Positions 1 to 9,033 of a DNA stretch of 64,000 nucleotides are shown piece after piece. The DNA is from Candidatus Korarchaeum sp. (lineage in GTDB: Archaea > Korarchaeota > Korarchaeia > Korarchaeales > Korarchaeaceae). Position 1 is the first letter of the stretch, and each line of letters opens with the position of its first letter. The notes beneath the pieces were generated by a model. That model had not been told where the DNA came from, made no database searches, and saw only the letters and a list, made by a program, of their open reading frames with translations. The stretch spans positions 565,654 to 629,653 of the forward strand of contig JAWAID010000002.1 of assembly GCA_038888615.1 (NCBI GenBank), given 5' to 3'. The position numbers and the translations under genes were made by a program.

Positions 1-148
1 TAAGCTTGGCCAGCTCCTCCTGTACCAACCTAAGGCTCCTGAGGGTTTCATCGAGTCCCAAGTAACCTGCTACCGCGAACCTGAACTCCTCATCCTCTCT
101 CAACAGATCCAGGAACTTCCTCTTCAGCGGGATCCTCGAGTCCACCAT
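1..148 (-). CDS. N-terminal part of a coiled-coil PD-(D/E)XK-like protein (cut by window start)
   Basis: Only the first 49 codons are in the window. The reading begins MVDSRIPLKRKFLDLL and continues with a segment close to the N-terminus of the 219-aa protein at 10597-11256: charged start, KRKFL, (R/E)EDEEFRFAVAGYLG against EEDAEFRYAIAGLVG, then the start of a helix. This makes it a paralogue of that protein, whose later part has coiled-coil repeats and an EVK nuclease-like motif. The ATG at 148 is chosen because a minus-strand TATA-like TTTTTTAAG at about 171-179 is centred 26 bases upstream, which fits a leaderless start. The nuclease part cannot be seen here. Confidence 0.65.
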   Translation of the reverse strand, partial: MVDSRIPLKRKFLDLLREDEEFRFAVAGYLGLDETLRSLRLVQEELAKL

Positions 149-386
149 CCGATCTTATCAACGAGCTTCCCTTAAAAAAGGTAGCTTCCGATCCGAATGA
201 GATCGATGAGACATCTGAGAATCAACTGAGCGAGGCCAAAGTCTCCATCGGATTGCTCTAATGGAGGAAGCCCTACTCGCGTGTTAGCCAGTCGGGGGAC
301 CGTTGACTCCTCCCCCACCACCCGTGCCCGTGGTGACCCCGGTCGCCTTTTTTAAGGTGGGCCAGTCATATAACCATGGTGAAGGT

Positions 387-845
387 ATGATAGGCGTGGG
401 TTCCTTCGCTCCCGATTTCACGCTCCCCGATCAGTTCGGTGAGGAGGTAACTCTTTACGAGCTTAGAGGTAAGAGGATCCTCCTTTCCTTTCATCCTCTC
501 GCTTGGACGAGTGTTTGCGAGGAGCAGGTGAAGGAGCTTGAGTCCCTCTACCCAGAACTCGAGGAGCTGGGGGTGGTCCCGCTCAGCGTGAGCGTCGACC
601 CCGTGCCAAGTAAGAGGGCCTGGGCCAGGCACATGGGCGTCGTCAAGACTGCCCTACTATCGGACTTCTGGCCGCACGGGCAGGTGTCGAGGGCCTACGG
701 CCTCTTCGATGAGAAACGAGGGGTATCGGGGAGGGCCGTCATCCTGATCGATGAGGAAGGGATCGTGGTTTACGCTAAGGAGTACCCCCTGAATGAGAAA
801 CCGAACATGGAGGATGTAATGAAGTTCTTGAGGGCCAGGAGTTGA
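387..845 (+). CDS. 1-Cys peroxiredoxin (AhpC/TSA family)
   Basis: This 152-aa protein has a thioredoxin fold of the AhpC/TSA family and should reduce hydrogen and alkyl peroxides in the cytoplasm. The N-terminus MIGVGSFAPDFTLPDQFG is typical of the family. The peroxidatic cysteine is C44 in WTSVC, with the family's upstream FHPLAWT segment, and a conserved arginine lies in GRAVILIDEEG. There is no other cysteine, so it is a 1-Cys type that must use an outside reductant. The frame stays open upstream to 303, but a TATA-like TTTTTTAAG at about 347-355 and GGTGAAGGT just before the ATG at 387 favour the later start. The proline-rich upstream extension does not look coding. Confidence 0.9.
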   Translation: MIGVGSFAPDFTLPDQFGEEVTLYELRGKRILLSFHPLAWTSVCEEQVKELESLYPELEELGVVPLSVSVDPVPSKRAWARHMGVVKTALLSDFWPHGQVSRAYGLFDEKRGVSGRAVILIDEEGIVVYAKEYPLNEKPNMEDVMKFLRARS

Positions 846-974
846 TCTCATCCCGACGCCGAAATCGGTTTCGGAAGTAGATCCCCATCCTCAACCCCCC
901 TCAGGCGCATCCGAGGGCTTCAACGCTCTGGGACCGGGCGCGCTAGTTAATATGCTTCCCCCTCGAGTTGAGGT

Positions 975-1706
975 ATGGCCACCGTGATAGCTCCCCTAGG
1001 CCTCTCGCCTCCCGTGGTCACGGAGTTCGTCCAGTGGTTGGAGCTCGAGGGCATCGACGTTAGGGACGTCATCCTGATAGAGACCAGTGAGAGGGACGTG
1101 CTGGCCGGAGCGAAGCTGGTCAAGGTGGCTCTTCAACTCAGGTACCCGAGGCTGAGGGTGGGGGAGGTCCTGCTGGATTACCCCGACGTGGATAACCAGG
1201 AGAGGGCCTTCGACTTCATGGAGAAGTTGGTCGAGCTGGTAGGATCGCTCGAGCGCAAAAGGGTTTACCTCCTCATATCGGGCGGTAGGAAGGTCATGAG
1301 TGTCGCTCTAGCTTTGGTGAGCCAGTTCTTCCCCAGCGAGGTCTATCACGTGGTAGCGAGGGACGTCAAGATAGCCAACATGGAGTTGGAGAGGTTGAGG
1401 CCCAGGGTGCTCGAGCTTTACGAATCCGAGGATCCTCTCTCATATTACGAGGCTGATGAGGACCTTAAGAGGCTGATGTTCCCTCCTGCGAGTGAATACG
1501 ACGTGATAAGGCTTCCTACAATCCCCTACCCGGACCAGGTCCTCTCAGAAGTTAAAAGAGCCCTAGAAGGGGCTAAGAGGGAGGAAGTAGGCTTCAACCT
1601 GGTCGCCTTGCTCTCGGAGATGGGGTTGATCCAAGTCGCAGGGGGGAGGACGGTCGCCACGCAGGTGGGTAGGAGGCTTCTGAGGATCCTGGATAGAATA
1701 GTCTGA
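975..1706 (+). CDS. CARF-domain protein, NE0113-like, with C-terminal winged helix-like region
   Basis: The 243-aa protein opens with a Rossmann-like strand and the segment GLSPPVVTEFVQWL (about residues 9-22), and has ISGGRKVMS at about 101-109. This pairing of a LSPxVVTE start with a GGRK loop is what I know from the CARF family labelled Cas_NE0113, whose members sense cyclic oligoadenylates made by Cas10. Residues about 200-243 (LVALLSEMGLIQVAGGRTVATQVG) look like a winged helix, so it may be a ligand-dependent DNA-binding regulator, or a ring nuclease. No HEPN RxxxxH motif is visible. It is a lone gene 27 kb from the Cas10 operon in this window. A TATA-like AGTTAATAT at 945-953 is centred 26 bases before the ATG, so the mRNA is probably leaderless. 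Confidence 0.7.
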   Translation: MATVIAPLGLSPPVVTEFVQWLELEGIDVRDVILIETSERDVLAGAKLVKVALQLRYPRLRVGEVLLDYPDVDNQERAFDFMEKLVELVGSLERKRVYLLISGGRKVMSVALALVSQFFPSEVYHVVARDVKIANMELERLRPRVLELYESEDPLSYYEADEDLKRLMFPPASEYDVIRLPTIPYPDQVLSEVKRALEGAKREEVGFNLVALLSEMGLIQVAGGRTVATQVGRRLLRILDRIV

Positions 1707-1755
1707 GTTCCGCTTCGGGCATCTCTCGTCAGGTACCGTGTTTGAGTCACCGAGA

Positions 1756-2475
1756 TCACATGAGGGCCCCGGCCAGGGACCTCAGGCTATTCTCGGAGCA
1801 CCTGTAGATCAGGATGAAAGCCACTATTTCGAGTATTAAAGCCAGTAAGGAGACCAAGTTGGAGGCGATTAAGGCAATGAAGGCGACTAAGGTGTCGGCT
1901 AGATAGAGGATTCCGCTGTTTTCGAATCCGCTATCGAGGCCCTCGACCTCCCCAAGTCTCATTAACATTACTGAGAAGAGGATCTTACCTATCACGGTCC
2001 CTATGGCTCCCACCACCAGAGCTAACACTAGACCTATAACCGCTCCCACGGAGCCGCTCGAGTACCTGGACCCGGTCAGAGGAGCTGAGGTCATGGACAA
2101 GGACATCGAGGCTATCAAGCCCAGTAGGGCCATAACAACGCCCACTATCTCCAGGAGGACTCCTATCCTCCCCACCCCCAGCTTAGGGGCGTCGAACCTC
2201 TTCAGGTGACCGGCGGCCCTAAGGAACTTGAAGAGAGCGACTAAGGAAGTTACTAAAGCTGCTACCACCACTAACAACATAAATGAGGCCGAAGCCACCA
2301 TGAATGCCAGGAAGAGGAGCTCGGGTTGCCCTAGCGTCGGGGGGTACATCGGGAGCCGGGACAGACTCGACAGAAGCGCGACGAGCAGTATGACGTTAGC
2401 TAACAGAGATAGCAGGGCCCCTGCCCTCAGATCGGAGAGCCCCTCCCTCAAGTCGCTCAATCTCTCCGAGTGCAT
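1756..2475 (-). CDS. DUF996 family membrane protein
   Basis: A 239-aa integral membrane protein with a short charged cytoplasmic start (SERLSDLREGLSDLRAGALLSLL), then about six hydrophobic segments, and a loop LRAAGHLKRFDAPKLGVGRIG between the second and third. This matches the archaeal DUF996 family, whose function is unknown. A second, frameshifted member lies at 5203-5876 and shares SDLR(A/T)GALL, the RATGHLRKFD/RAAGHLKRFD loop and the (M/V)MRL(G/W)..EGLD motif. A minus-strand TATA (ATATAAAA at 2501-2508, read in reverse) is centred about 28 bases from the ATG, supporting a leaderless start. Confidence 0.75.
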   Translation of the reverse strand: MHSERLSDLREGLSDLRAGALLSLLANVILLVALLSSLSRLPMYPPTLGQPELLFLAFMVASASFMLLVVVAALVTSLVALFKFLRAAGHLKRFDAPKLGVGRIGVLLEIVGVVMALLGLIASMSLSMTSAPLTGSRYSSGSVGAVIGLVLALVVGAIGTVIGKILFSVMLMRLGEVEGLDSGFENSGILYLADTLVAFIALIASNLVSLLALILEIVAFILIYRCSENSLRSLAGALM

Positions 2476-2842
2476 GCTGGTTGAGCCAGATCCACGGAGG
2501 ATATAAAAACTTTCCCCGTGCCTGCGGGGTCCAGAGACCAGATGCTCCGCGAAGTACCCTGGAACGGGCCACTGAGCCCTCGAGGTGAAACGCTCTAGCG
2601 AGCGTCCGCCTCACAGATGAGACGATCCGTCCTCGACACAGCCTTGAGGATTTGAAGCGTTTTTAGGACGCGTTAAGGGATCCACAGGTTCGATACTGGT
2701 TAGAATCACTCCGGAGCCCTTATGGGAGGCATACGCTCTTAGAAGCTGAGGAAGCGGAGCCACCGACCCAGAGGGGGCTCGCGGTGCCCGGGGACTACCG
2801 CCATTATAAGTTGTCCTCGCTGAGGCCACCTCGGAGGTACTC
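2476..2842. other. 367-base divergent intergenic region with two promoters
   Basis: No convincing gene is seen. It holds the minus-strand TATA for the DUF996 gene at 2501-2508 and, at the other end, a plus-strand CATTATAAG at about 2812-2820 that sits 26 bases before the ATG at 2843. The reading frames that cross it on the minus strand have no recognisable motif and atypical composition. Confidence 0.6.
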
Positions 2843-4087
2843 ATGCCCGCGTCTGACGTGATCGAGGGTAGGCTCGGTAAGGGCGCTAAGGTGACCTTGG
2901 AGGGGAGGGTCGTTCAGCTGCTTCCCATATTCTCGATGGGGGAGCTGGTCTACGAGAGGTTCCTACTGGAAGATGACACCGCCAGGGTAACCGTGATCGT
3001 GCCGGCTTCGGAGAGGATCCTACTGCCCGGAGATGAGGTGAGGGTCGAGGGGAGGGTCAGGCCCTGCCCCTACGCCCCCGCAGCTAACTGCGTCGAGAGC
3101 AGGGCTGAGGACGTGGAGGTGCTGAGGTGGAAGTGGGTGGACCCGGCTCAAAGGGGAAGTTGGGCAATTAAGGGAGCTTTCAACGTGCGTTTCCTTCTAC
3201 ACATGACGAACTTCGACGAGGAGGTGATGGAAGGGGTTATAGCAACGGAGCTAGAGCCCATTAGGATTAGGGAGGCTTTCGAGGAGAGGGTTTCCTCGGG
3301 CAGAGGGCACTACGATCTACTAGCTACTCTATCCGCGATGACCATGTATGCGATCTTCCTGAGGGACTTAAACGCGGCTAGCACCACTAGACTATCCATA
3401 GCCCTCCTGGAGAGCTTAGCTCTTCCTGATGAGGTGAAGGTAGCCATTAACATGCTCTCGGACATGTTGAACACGCTGACGAGCAAGGAGGGACTCGCTC
3501 CCTACGTGTCACCGCCCAGCGACCTCAGGGGGATAGTCGATAGCTACCCCACGTTCACCGAGAGGGACCTGGAGGACGTACCGAGGCTCAAGGACTTGGC
3601 TAGGGGCTTACTTGAGGATATGAGGAGGAGTGGAAGGGGCTACCTGCTCCTCGAGTTCTCGGACAGGGAGGACCTGGAGGAGACGAGGAGGATGGCCGAG
3701 GTGGTGGCCGGCGTGAGCCAGGCTAGGCTCGCGATGATAACGGCCTCAGCCCTGGCTGAGGACATGGGTGAGGTGCTCTCGGACTTAAAGGGGATTCTGA
3801 TCAGCAAGCAGGATGAGAAGCTGGTGGTTTACCTCGAGGCCCCCGAGCTGCTGATACCCAACGAGAGGATGCTGGAGATGATGAGGGTGCAGCCCGAACT
3901 GAGGCAGGTCGCAGCTAGCGCTAAGAGCGAGGTAGCAAAGATCCTCAGGAGCTTGATGGAGAGGGCTTCCCTCATAGCGGTGACGTCCTCCCTCTCCATG
4001 GTAGATACTGAAGTCCTGAAGGGCGTCAAAATAGCCTCACTGGGGGCTGGAGCCACCCTCGGGGGCGAAGTGGATTACAGCGTCTAA
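2843..4087 (+). CDS. Unknown protein with N-terminal OB-fold-like region
   Basis: I do not recognise the 414-aa protein as a whole. Residues about 15-95 (KVTLEGRVVQLLPIF...LLEDDTARVTVIVP...LLPGDEVRVEGRVRPC) have the strand pattern of an OB fold, with a short linker containing two cysteines (PCPYAPAANC) that could bind metal. The rest is a mixed alpha/beta region, including GYLLLEFSDREDLEE, helices rich in Ala/Leu/Glu, and a glycine-rich end (SLGAGATLGGEVDYSV). It could bind single-stranded nucleic acid, but that is inference from the OB-like part only. Start: TATA at 2812-2820 is centred 26 bases upstream of the ATG, so the transcript is likely leaderless. No operon partner. Confidence 0.65.
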   Translation: MPASDVIEGRLGKGAKVTLEGRVVQLLPIFSMGELVYERFLLEDDTARVTVIVPASERILLPGDEVRVEGRVRPCPYAPAANCVESRAEDVEVLRWKWVDPAQRGSWAIKGAFNVRFLLHMTNFDEEVMEGVIATELEPIRIREAFEERVSSGRGHYDLLATLSAMTMYAIFLRDLNAASTTRLSIALLESLALPDEVKVAINMLSDMLNTLTSKEGLAPYVSPPSDLRGIVDSYPTFTERDLEDVPRLKDLARGLLEDMRRSGRGYLLLEFSDREDLEETRRMAEVVAGVSQARLAMITASALAEDMGEVLSDLKGILISKQDEKLVVYLEAPELLIPNERMLEMMRVQPELRQVAASAKSEVAKILRSLMERASLIAVTSSLSMVDTEVLKGVKIASLGAGATLGGEVDYSV

Positions 4088-4297
4088 CCGAGGCACTTGA
4101 GCTCGTCGAGGCGTTCTCTGAGCAGGGATCAGCTCTAGTGCTCACTTGCCTGTTGGCCTGAGATGGGACGGAGAGGCTCTGAGATCCTCTGATCATGATA
4201 GAAGGGCTTTCACGGACCCCGAGTCATTAGAGGGTCGGAAGTCCTTTGGTATCCGAAGAAAGATTAACTTTAAAGTTAGTGAACTCCATCTGATTCT

Positions 4298-5083
4298 ATG
4301 TCCATGGACCTGGGGAGGCTCCAAGAAGGGCTCGAGAGGGCAACCAGAAGTCGGTGGTTCTTGGTAGCGTTCACCCTAGTAACCCTGGTCCCACCGGTGA
4401 CCGAGAAGGGGTACGATCCCTCCGAGACGAGCACGGTCATCTACTACCTGCTCGCCAACTCCCTTCTGGGGCTAGCGTCCCCCCTCTATCCGATCTTCAA
4501 GATCATCCCCGCCGCCCTGATACTATCCCTAGTGATGCTCGGGGATAGGATCAGCAGGGTCTTCAGCCTCTACGCGGCCGTAAGCTACCTCCTATTCGCT
4601 CTCCTCCAAGGTATCTCGATAACCGAGAGGTACGGTTTCGCTATAGTAACTGGAAACGTGATTCAGATGCTCCTGACATCTGTCCTCTGGTTCTGGGAGG
4701 CGATCATCAAGAGGAACGATTTCAGATCCCCTAAGTTATCACTGAAGAACTGCTGGACGATTCCCCTGGCATTCCTGGCCTTCTGGTATCCTATGGGCCC
4801 TACAGGTGGGCCGGATTTCGACCCGAGGTACCTCCTCACGAACGCGGCGGGCCTCGCCTTCTGCACTATGACCCCAGTGTACCTCGCCGTGCTGACGGTC
4901 TACTATCCGAACGTGAACAAGGCGACGATGAGGGTCACCGGACTGACGGGAGCCATCATAGGCTTCTGGAACATGGTCGCTTTCCTCACGATGCCTCAAC
5001 TGCTGTGGTGGCACGGCATCCTTCACCTCCCCCTGATGCTGATATCGCTCTACGCCCTCGCGCTCTCCTTCAGGGCCCGATAG
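4298..5083 (+). CDS. Unknown polytopic membrane protein
   Basis: A 261-aa protein with a short basic start (MDLGRLQEGLERATRSRW) and about seven hydrophobic segments: FLVAFTLVTLV, VIYYLLANSLLGLA, PAALILSLVML, LYAAVSYLLFALL, VIQMLLTSVLWFW, IPLAFLAFW, LAFCTMTPVYLAVL and two more near the C-terminus. It ends with the charged tail SFRAR. I recognise no transport or enzymatic motif. A TATA-like ACTTTAAAGT at about 4266-4275 is centred 26-27 bases before the first ATG (4298), so this start is preferred over the second ATG two codons later. Single gene, with the broken DUF996 gene convergent downstream. Confidence 0.65.
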   Translation: MSMDLGRLQEGLERATRSRWFLVAFTLVTLVPPVTEKGYDPSETSTVIYYLLANSLLGLASPLYPIFKIIPAALILSLVMLGDRISRVFSLYAAVSYLLFALLQGISITERYGFAIVTGNVIQMLLTSVLWFWEAIIKRNDFRSPKLSLKNCWTIPLAFLAFWYPMGPTGGPDFDPRYLLTNAAGLAFCTMTPVYLAVLTVYYPNVNKATMRVTGLTGAIIGFWNMVAFLTMPQLLWWHGILHLPLMLISLYALALSFRAR

Positions 5084-5202
5084 GAGGCCTCACTCGACTC
5101 AGCGGGTCTTAATAGCGACCATGCTTACATCGCATTACGGCTCCTCCACCCTCAGATCTCGGACCAACGGAAGTGGCCATCCGCGAGGTAACGGCGGTGA
5201 GC

Positions 5203-5876
5203 TCAACGGACTTGAGCGTCCGAGTCCTCAAGGGGATCTCCCGCACCGGCCGAGCCGAGTTCGCTGAGGTACCTCAGGCCGCTTCCCGAGTACGTGTGGA
5301 TCAGTACCAGGGCGACTAGGTTCAGAAGGGCACCTATGAAGAAGGTGATCACGATTAAGCAAAGTACAGTCCCTGCCACGTAGATGGTTCCAGCAACCTT
5401 GAACTCCTTATCCAGTCCCTCGATCTTCCAAAGCCTCATCACCATTAAACCAACCGCCGCACGCCCCATTCCTATCAGGCCCGCGGCCAAGATGAGCAGG
5501 CTACAGCGAAGCCCGGAAGGGACTCAGATAGGCTGCCCCAACAGATCACAGATGCGAGAACCGCGATCCCCATCAGTTCGATCGCGACACCCGACCTCCC
5601 TACGCCCAGGTTCGGGTCGAATTTCCTCAGGTGACCGGTCGCTCTGAGGAGCTCGTATAGGGATGCCAAGATCAGCCCACCTATCGGGACCATGAAGAGC
5701 GTGATTGGGATTAGATTTCCCAAGGGAAACGATGGGCTGCCTGCAAGGGAGCGTGCGAGGGCCTCGGAGTAGAGGAAGATCAAGATGAGGGAAATTGATG
5801 TAGCCATCAGCTCGAGCAAGGCCCCAGTTCTCAGGTCCGAGAGGCCCCTCCTCAACTCACCGACCTCGGTGGACAC
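5203..5876 (-). pseudogene. DUF996 membrane protein gene, interrupted by a frameshift
   Basis: Two overlapping minus-strand frames together make one DUF996 protein like the intact one at 1756-2475. The first part (5475-5876) carries STEVGELRRGLSDLRTGALLE and the RATGHLRKFDPNLGVGR loop, then runs off into SSWPRA and a stop. The second part (5203-5490) continues with AAGLIGMGRAAVGLMVMRLWKIEGLD, matching the last transmembrane segments. A one-base indel in about 5490-5515 joins FAVA to LLILAAGL. The start is a GTG at 5876: a TATA (TATAAAG at 5901-5907, minus-strand promoter) is centred about 26 bases away. It may be a real pseudogene or a sequencing error. Confidence 0.65.
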
Positions 5877-6260
5877 GGTTAAGCTGCGAGGGCATCTGAA
5901 TATAAAGCTCAGAGTCGGTAGCTGCACCGGCCAATTGATCCGATCCCCTCGAAAATATTGAAGGGGCTAGAGGAAACGTTAACGGAGCTTCGAAGCTTCA
6001 CCTTACGATGCCGGGCTGCCGATTCCTCGGTGTTTCGGTTCAATCGGTAAGACGATGTCGATCTTCAAGGGTTCACTGATGTTAAGGGGATGTAGGAACT
6101 TCAGACACGAGGATATGAGCTAAATGACCGCTTTCAAGTGAAGAGGAACCTTCCGGGTGGTCTACTGGAACTTGACGAAACTCGGATGCAGCACTTCGCC
6201 GTTACCTCAGGGTGGGAAAGGCGAGCGCATGTGGAGTGAGGATGGGGAGAGCGGAGCTAT
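5877..6260. other. 384-base intergenic region
   Basis: Contains the minus-strand promoter of the broken DUF996 gene at its left edge and the 3' flank of nrdG at its right. An AGCTTCGAAGCT palindrome lies at about 5990. I see no gene, RNA or repeat. Confidence 0.5.
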
Positions 6261-6866
6261 TTAGGACCCATCCGGGGGCTCCAGGTAGGGGTTCAGGAGG
6301 TGGGGTTTCCCGCCTCCGTAGACGGATAGGAACTCCTTTATCTCCTCCAAGTCCTCCTCGGTCAACCAGGGATACTTGACCGTCCTGAACACCGTGTACT
6401 TGAGCCTTGAGGCGATCTCCACGGATCTAATGAGCTTCTCAACTTCGAACTCCCTCCTTATGACGAACTCGTACTTCTCCCTCCTGAACGGGGACGCCTT
6501 CACGTCTATGGCGAGGCCATCAACAGCATCGGCTATCCCCTCCAACACTTCCGGAGAGGAGCCGTTTGAGTCCACCCTTATCGGAAGATCTTCCCTCTCC
6601 TTCCTTATGAGATCTATCAATTCCTCGAGCCCCTTCCCGTGTATCGTTGGTTCTCCACCGCTTATAACGATGAAATCCACTATGAAATTGTTCCTAAGCT
6701 CCCATATGAGCTTTTCCACAGGCAAAGGTTCGAATCTCCCCTCGATCAGGTCCCTGTTGTGGCAGGAGAGGCAGTTGAAGTTGCAGTAGGGCAGGAAAAT
6801 GACCAGTGAGATCCTTCCAGGGTGCTCCATAGCCGAGGTGAGCATCGAGGCGATCGGTGGGAGCAT
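6261..6866 (-). CDS. nrdG: Anaerobic ribonucleotide reductase activase (radical SAM)
   Basis: This 201-aa protein is a radical SAM enzyme. C28, C32 and C35 in YCNFNCLSCHN form the CX3CX2C motif that binds the 4Fe-4S cluster, and VISGGEPTIH is the SAM-binding GGE motif. Such activases use S-adenosylmethionine to place a glycyl radical on the anaerobic ribonucleotide reductase. It follows nrdD directly: the TGA of nrdD and the ATG share one base (TGATG), so the two are translationally coupled. The pair makes deoxyribonucleotides without oxygen, which points to anaerobic life. Archaeal members of this size are normal. Confidence 0.93.
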   Translation of the reverse strand: MLPPIASMLTSAMEHPGRISLVIFLPYCNFNCLSCHNRDLIEGRFEPLPVEKLIWELRNNFIVDFIVISGGEPTIHGKGLEELIDLIRKEREDLPIRVDSNGSSPEVLEGIADAVDGLAIDVKASPFRREKYEFVIRREFEVEKLIRSVEIASRLKYTVFRTVKYPWLTEEDLEEIKEFLSVYGGGKPHLLNPYLEPPDGS

Positions 6867-8875
6867 CAGAGGTCCCTCAGCGAGCCAGTTACCTCCTCCT
6901 CGGCTAATATGCCCCTAGTGACCCAATCGGCCCTCCTGGATTCCTGCCAGACGTTCTCCTCCCCCTCGTAGATCCCCCCTTCAGCATCCCTCCTCCTTAT
7001 CCTCCTGGCTATCGGCCTGAAGTAACCGACCACCCTGGAGTAAACGGTGGTGTCATCGCTCCCGCACACGGGGCACTTGAGGTGCTCTCCGACGTACCTA
7101 CCCCTGCAGGAGTTACAGATGGTAAGGGTGGGCGTTATGGTCATGTACTTGACCGGGTACCTGGAGAAGATCCTCCTGACGAGCTCCCTCTTCACCTCGA
7201 CATCGACCCTCTCCCCCAGGAAGAGGTGAAGGACGGAGCCCCCTGTAGCGTAGTTCTGAGTGTGGGCTGAGACGTAAACGAGCTTGGATACGCTCCTCTC
7301 ACTGAAAGGGGGTTGGAAGCCTGAAGTCAGGATAGGTCTCTCCTCGGAAGCTGAGACGTAAATGTCGGGCACGCTCCCCCAAGCGCTCACCCTGGATCGC
7401 ACGATGTCCCTGAATAGAGTCGGCTCTCTCCCCTCCCTCAGAGATCTTACGAACTCAAGGTCCTTCCTAGCTAAGTAACCCGCTGCGGTCTCCATAGGGG
7501 CATACTCGAAGTTCCAAGCGACCCCATCAGCTTCCTGAAATTCCCTTATCCTCTCAAGTATGTGCTTAGCCACTTTCCTAGCTAAACTGAGCCCCTCCTC
7601 CGAGAGGATCCCCTCCCTTATCCCGAAGTTCACCAGGCCCTCGTGACCCCCTCCTAAGGATATCGTGTTGAAGTAGGTCCTCAGCGAACCATCGACGTAG
7701 TAGAAGAAAGTTGGGTAGAGCTGCCTATGCCTCATTATGAACTCCCTCTTCCTGTTCAGGGCATCCCTCGCTTCCTCGAGCAGCAAATCGAGGTGCTCGA
7801 GCAGGGAGCTCAGATCACCCCTATGGAGGTAAGCTAGCCTGTTGAAGTTCAGCGTTATCACGCCGATGGAACCGACTCCCGAGACGTTCCCGAATATGGA
7901 GCCCGTGTGGGGTATCCTCGTGAGCTCGCTCAGGTCCACCTGGAACCTGCAGCAGAAGGACCTCTGAAGCCTCGGGTCCCTGGGCTCGAGCCCCTCCACC
8001 CTCTCCCTCCACCTCTCATCCAGGAAAGGCTCGCTCAGGTAGTTCTCGAAGTAAAGACCGCCGAAGTTATCCATCAGCTCGAGGAACCTCTCGAAAACCC
8101 TCGAGCTCCAGTCGAAGTCGTCCGTCACGTAGATAGTTATAAGGGGGAAGGTCCAGGGCTTCCCCTCCGCATCCCCCTCAGCCATCACGTCAAGCAAAGC
8201 CTCATTGACCTCATCGTAGTAATCCTTAGGTAGCTCAGCGAACCTCCTCGGGCGGAGGAGCGTGTTTAGGGGTATGGGTTCATCTAGCAAAGCTGGAGAT
8301 GGTCCTCCTATCGTTATGGTCACGTTCGTGAACGGTGAATTACCGCTTCTGAAATCCAGGTTTATGTTGTAGATGAAAGATTGAAAAGCGTTCCTCACAT
8401 CATCGTACTTGAGCTCCTTCCCCAGTACCTCCCTCTCGTACCAGAGGTAAGCTGCTGCGACGGAGGTGAGGTCGTTCAGGGCGACGGCTCCGGAGACCTC
8501 CTGGCTCACCTTCAGTATGAAGTTAGCTGCCTGATCCAGGAAGGTCCTGAGGTGCCTGGGAGGCCTGGATCTCACGCTGAAGGGGTTCAGAGACTGAAGA
8601 CCGTGCTTCATTATATCTAGGGCTGAGAAGCCAGCGCAGTACGGGCTGAGCTGAGCCATCTGATGGTGATACCACCATCCCTCCTCGTGCAGGAGCCTCT
8701 GTCTCTCGGTGAGCACCCTCCTGAGGTAGTACTCCCTCTGGACATAGCTGGAGAGCATCCCCGCGAGGGAGGGAAGGGAGTATATCAGGTTAGCGTTGTG
8801 CCTGCTGTTATCATCCCTACTCAGGTATCCCTCTATGAGGGAGAAGAGCTCCTCCAACCCGTTGACGACCATCAT
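6866..8875 (-). CDS. nrdD: Anaerobic ribonucleoside-triphosphate reductase (class III)
   Basis: About 669 aa. The enzyme reduces ribonucleotides to deoxyribonucleotides by glycyl-radical chemistry. Visible marks: N-terminal NANLIYSLPSLAGMLSSYVQREY and HHQMAQLSPYCAGFSA; a C-terminal zinc site with C592, C595, C606 and C609 (CNSC...CPVC, numbered from the longer start); and RVVGYFRPI, where the glycine at about 622 is the expected radical site. The frame is open to 8890, but TATATATA at 8893-8900 would lie only a few bases upstream of that ATG; centring it 26 bases upstream selects the ATG at 8875 or 8872. It is cotranscribed with nrdG. No ATP-cone is seen at the N-terminus. Confidence 0.93.
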   Translation of the reverse strand: MMVVNGLEELFSLIEGYLSRDDNSRHNANLIYSLPSLAGMLSSYVQREYYLRRVLTERQRLLHEEGWWYHHQMAQLSPYCAGFSALDIMKHGLQSLNPFSVRSRPPRHLRTFLDQAANFILKVSQEVSGAVALNDLTSVAAAYLWYEREVLGKELKYDDVRNAFQSFIYNINLDFRSGNSPFTNVTITIGGPSPALLDEPIPLNTLLRPRRFAELPKDYYDEVNEALLDVMAEGDAEGKPWTFPLITIYVTDDFDWSSRVFERFLELMDNFGGLYFENYLSEPFLDERWRERVEGLEPRDPRLQRSFCCRFQVDLSELTRIPHTGSIFGNVSGVGSIGVITLNFNRLAYLHRGDLSSLLEHLDLLLEEARDALNRKREFIMRHRQLYPTFFYYVDGSLRTYFNTISLGGGHEGLVNFGIREGILSEEGLSLARKVAKHILERIREFQEADGVAWNFEYAPMETAAGYLARKDLEFVRSLREGREPTLFRDIVRSRVSAWGSVPDIYVSASEERPILTSGFQPPFSERSVSKLVYVSAHTQNYATGGSVLHLFLGERVDVEVKRELVRRIFSRYPVKYMTITPTLTICNSCRGRYVGEHLKCPVCGSDDTTVYSRVVGYFRPIARRIRRRDAEGGIYEGEENVWQESRRADWVTRGILAEEEVTGSLRDL

Positions 8876-8892
8876 GGATGGATTATCCATCC

Positions 8893-8900
8893 ATATATAT
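8893..8900 (-). promoter_or_regulatory. TATA box of the nrdDG operon
   Basis: TATATATA, read on the minus strand, centred at about 8897. Archaeal spacing places transcription start near 8871, inside the longest possible nrdD frame, and so argues for the internal ATGs at 8875/8872. Confidence 0.6.
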
Positions 8901-9033
8901 CAAGTTAACCCCCGGCCTTCAGCTCTCCGATTAAGCTTCCCGAACCGAATGGGTTAAGCTTGTTACCTCAGCCTTCCGACCGGTGTGATGATACTGGCCC
9001 CAAATATATAGGTACCTAGGTGGAGCACGCTCT

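Noticed and set aside
303..386. N-terminal extension of the peroxiredoxin frame
   Set aside because: Contains the promoter-like T-run and a proline run, and family homology starts at 387.
1526..5026. Antisense frames opposite the CARF, DUF996 and membrane-protein genes
   Set aside because: They are shadows of the opposite-strand genes, with no motifs and no start signals.
7821..8620. Long frames antisense and out of frame within nrdD
   Set aside because: Composition follows the nrdD codon pattern; no family features.
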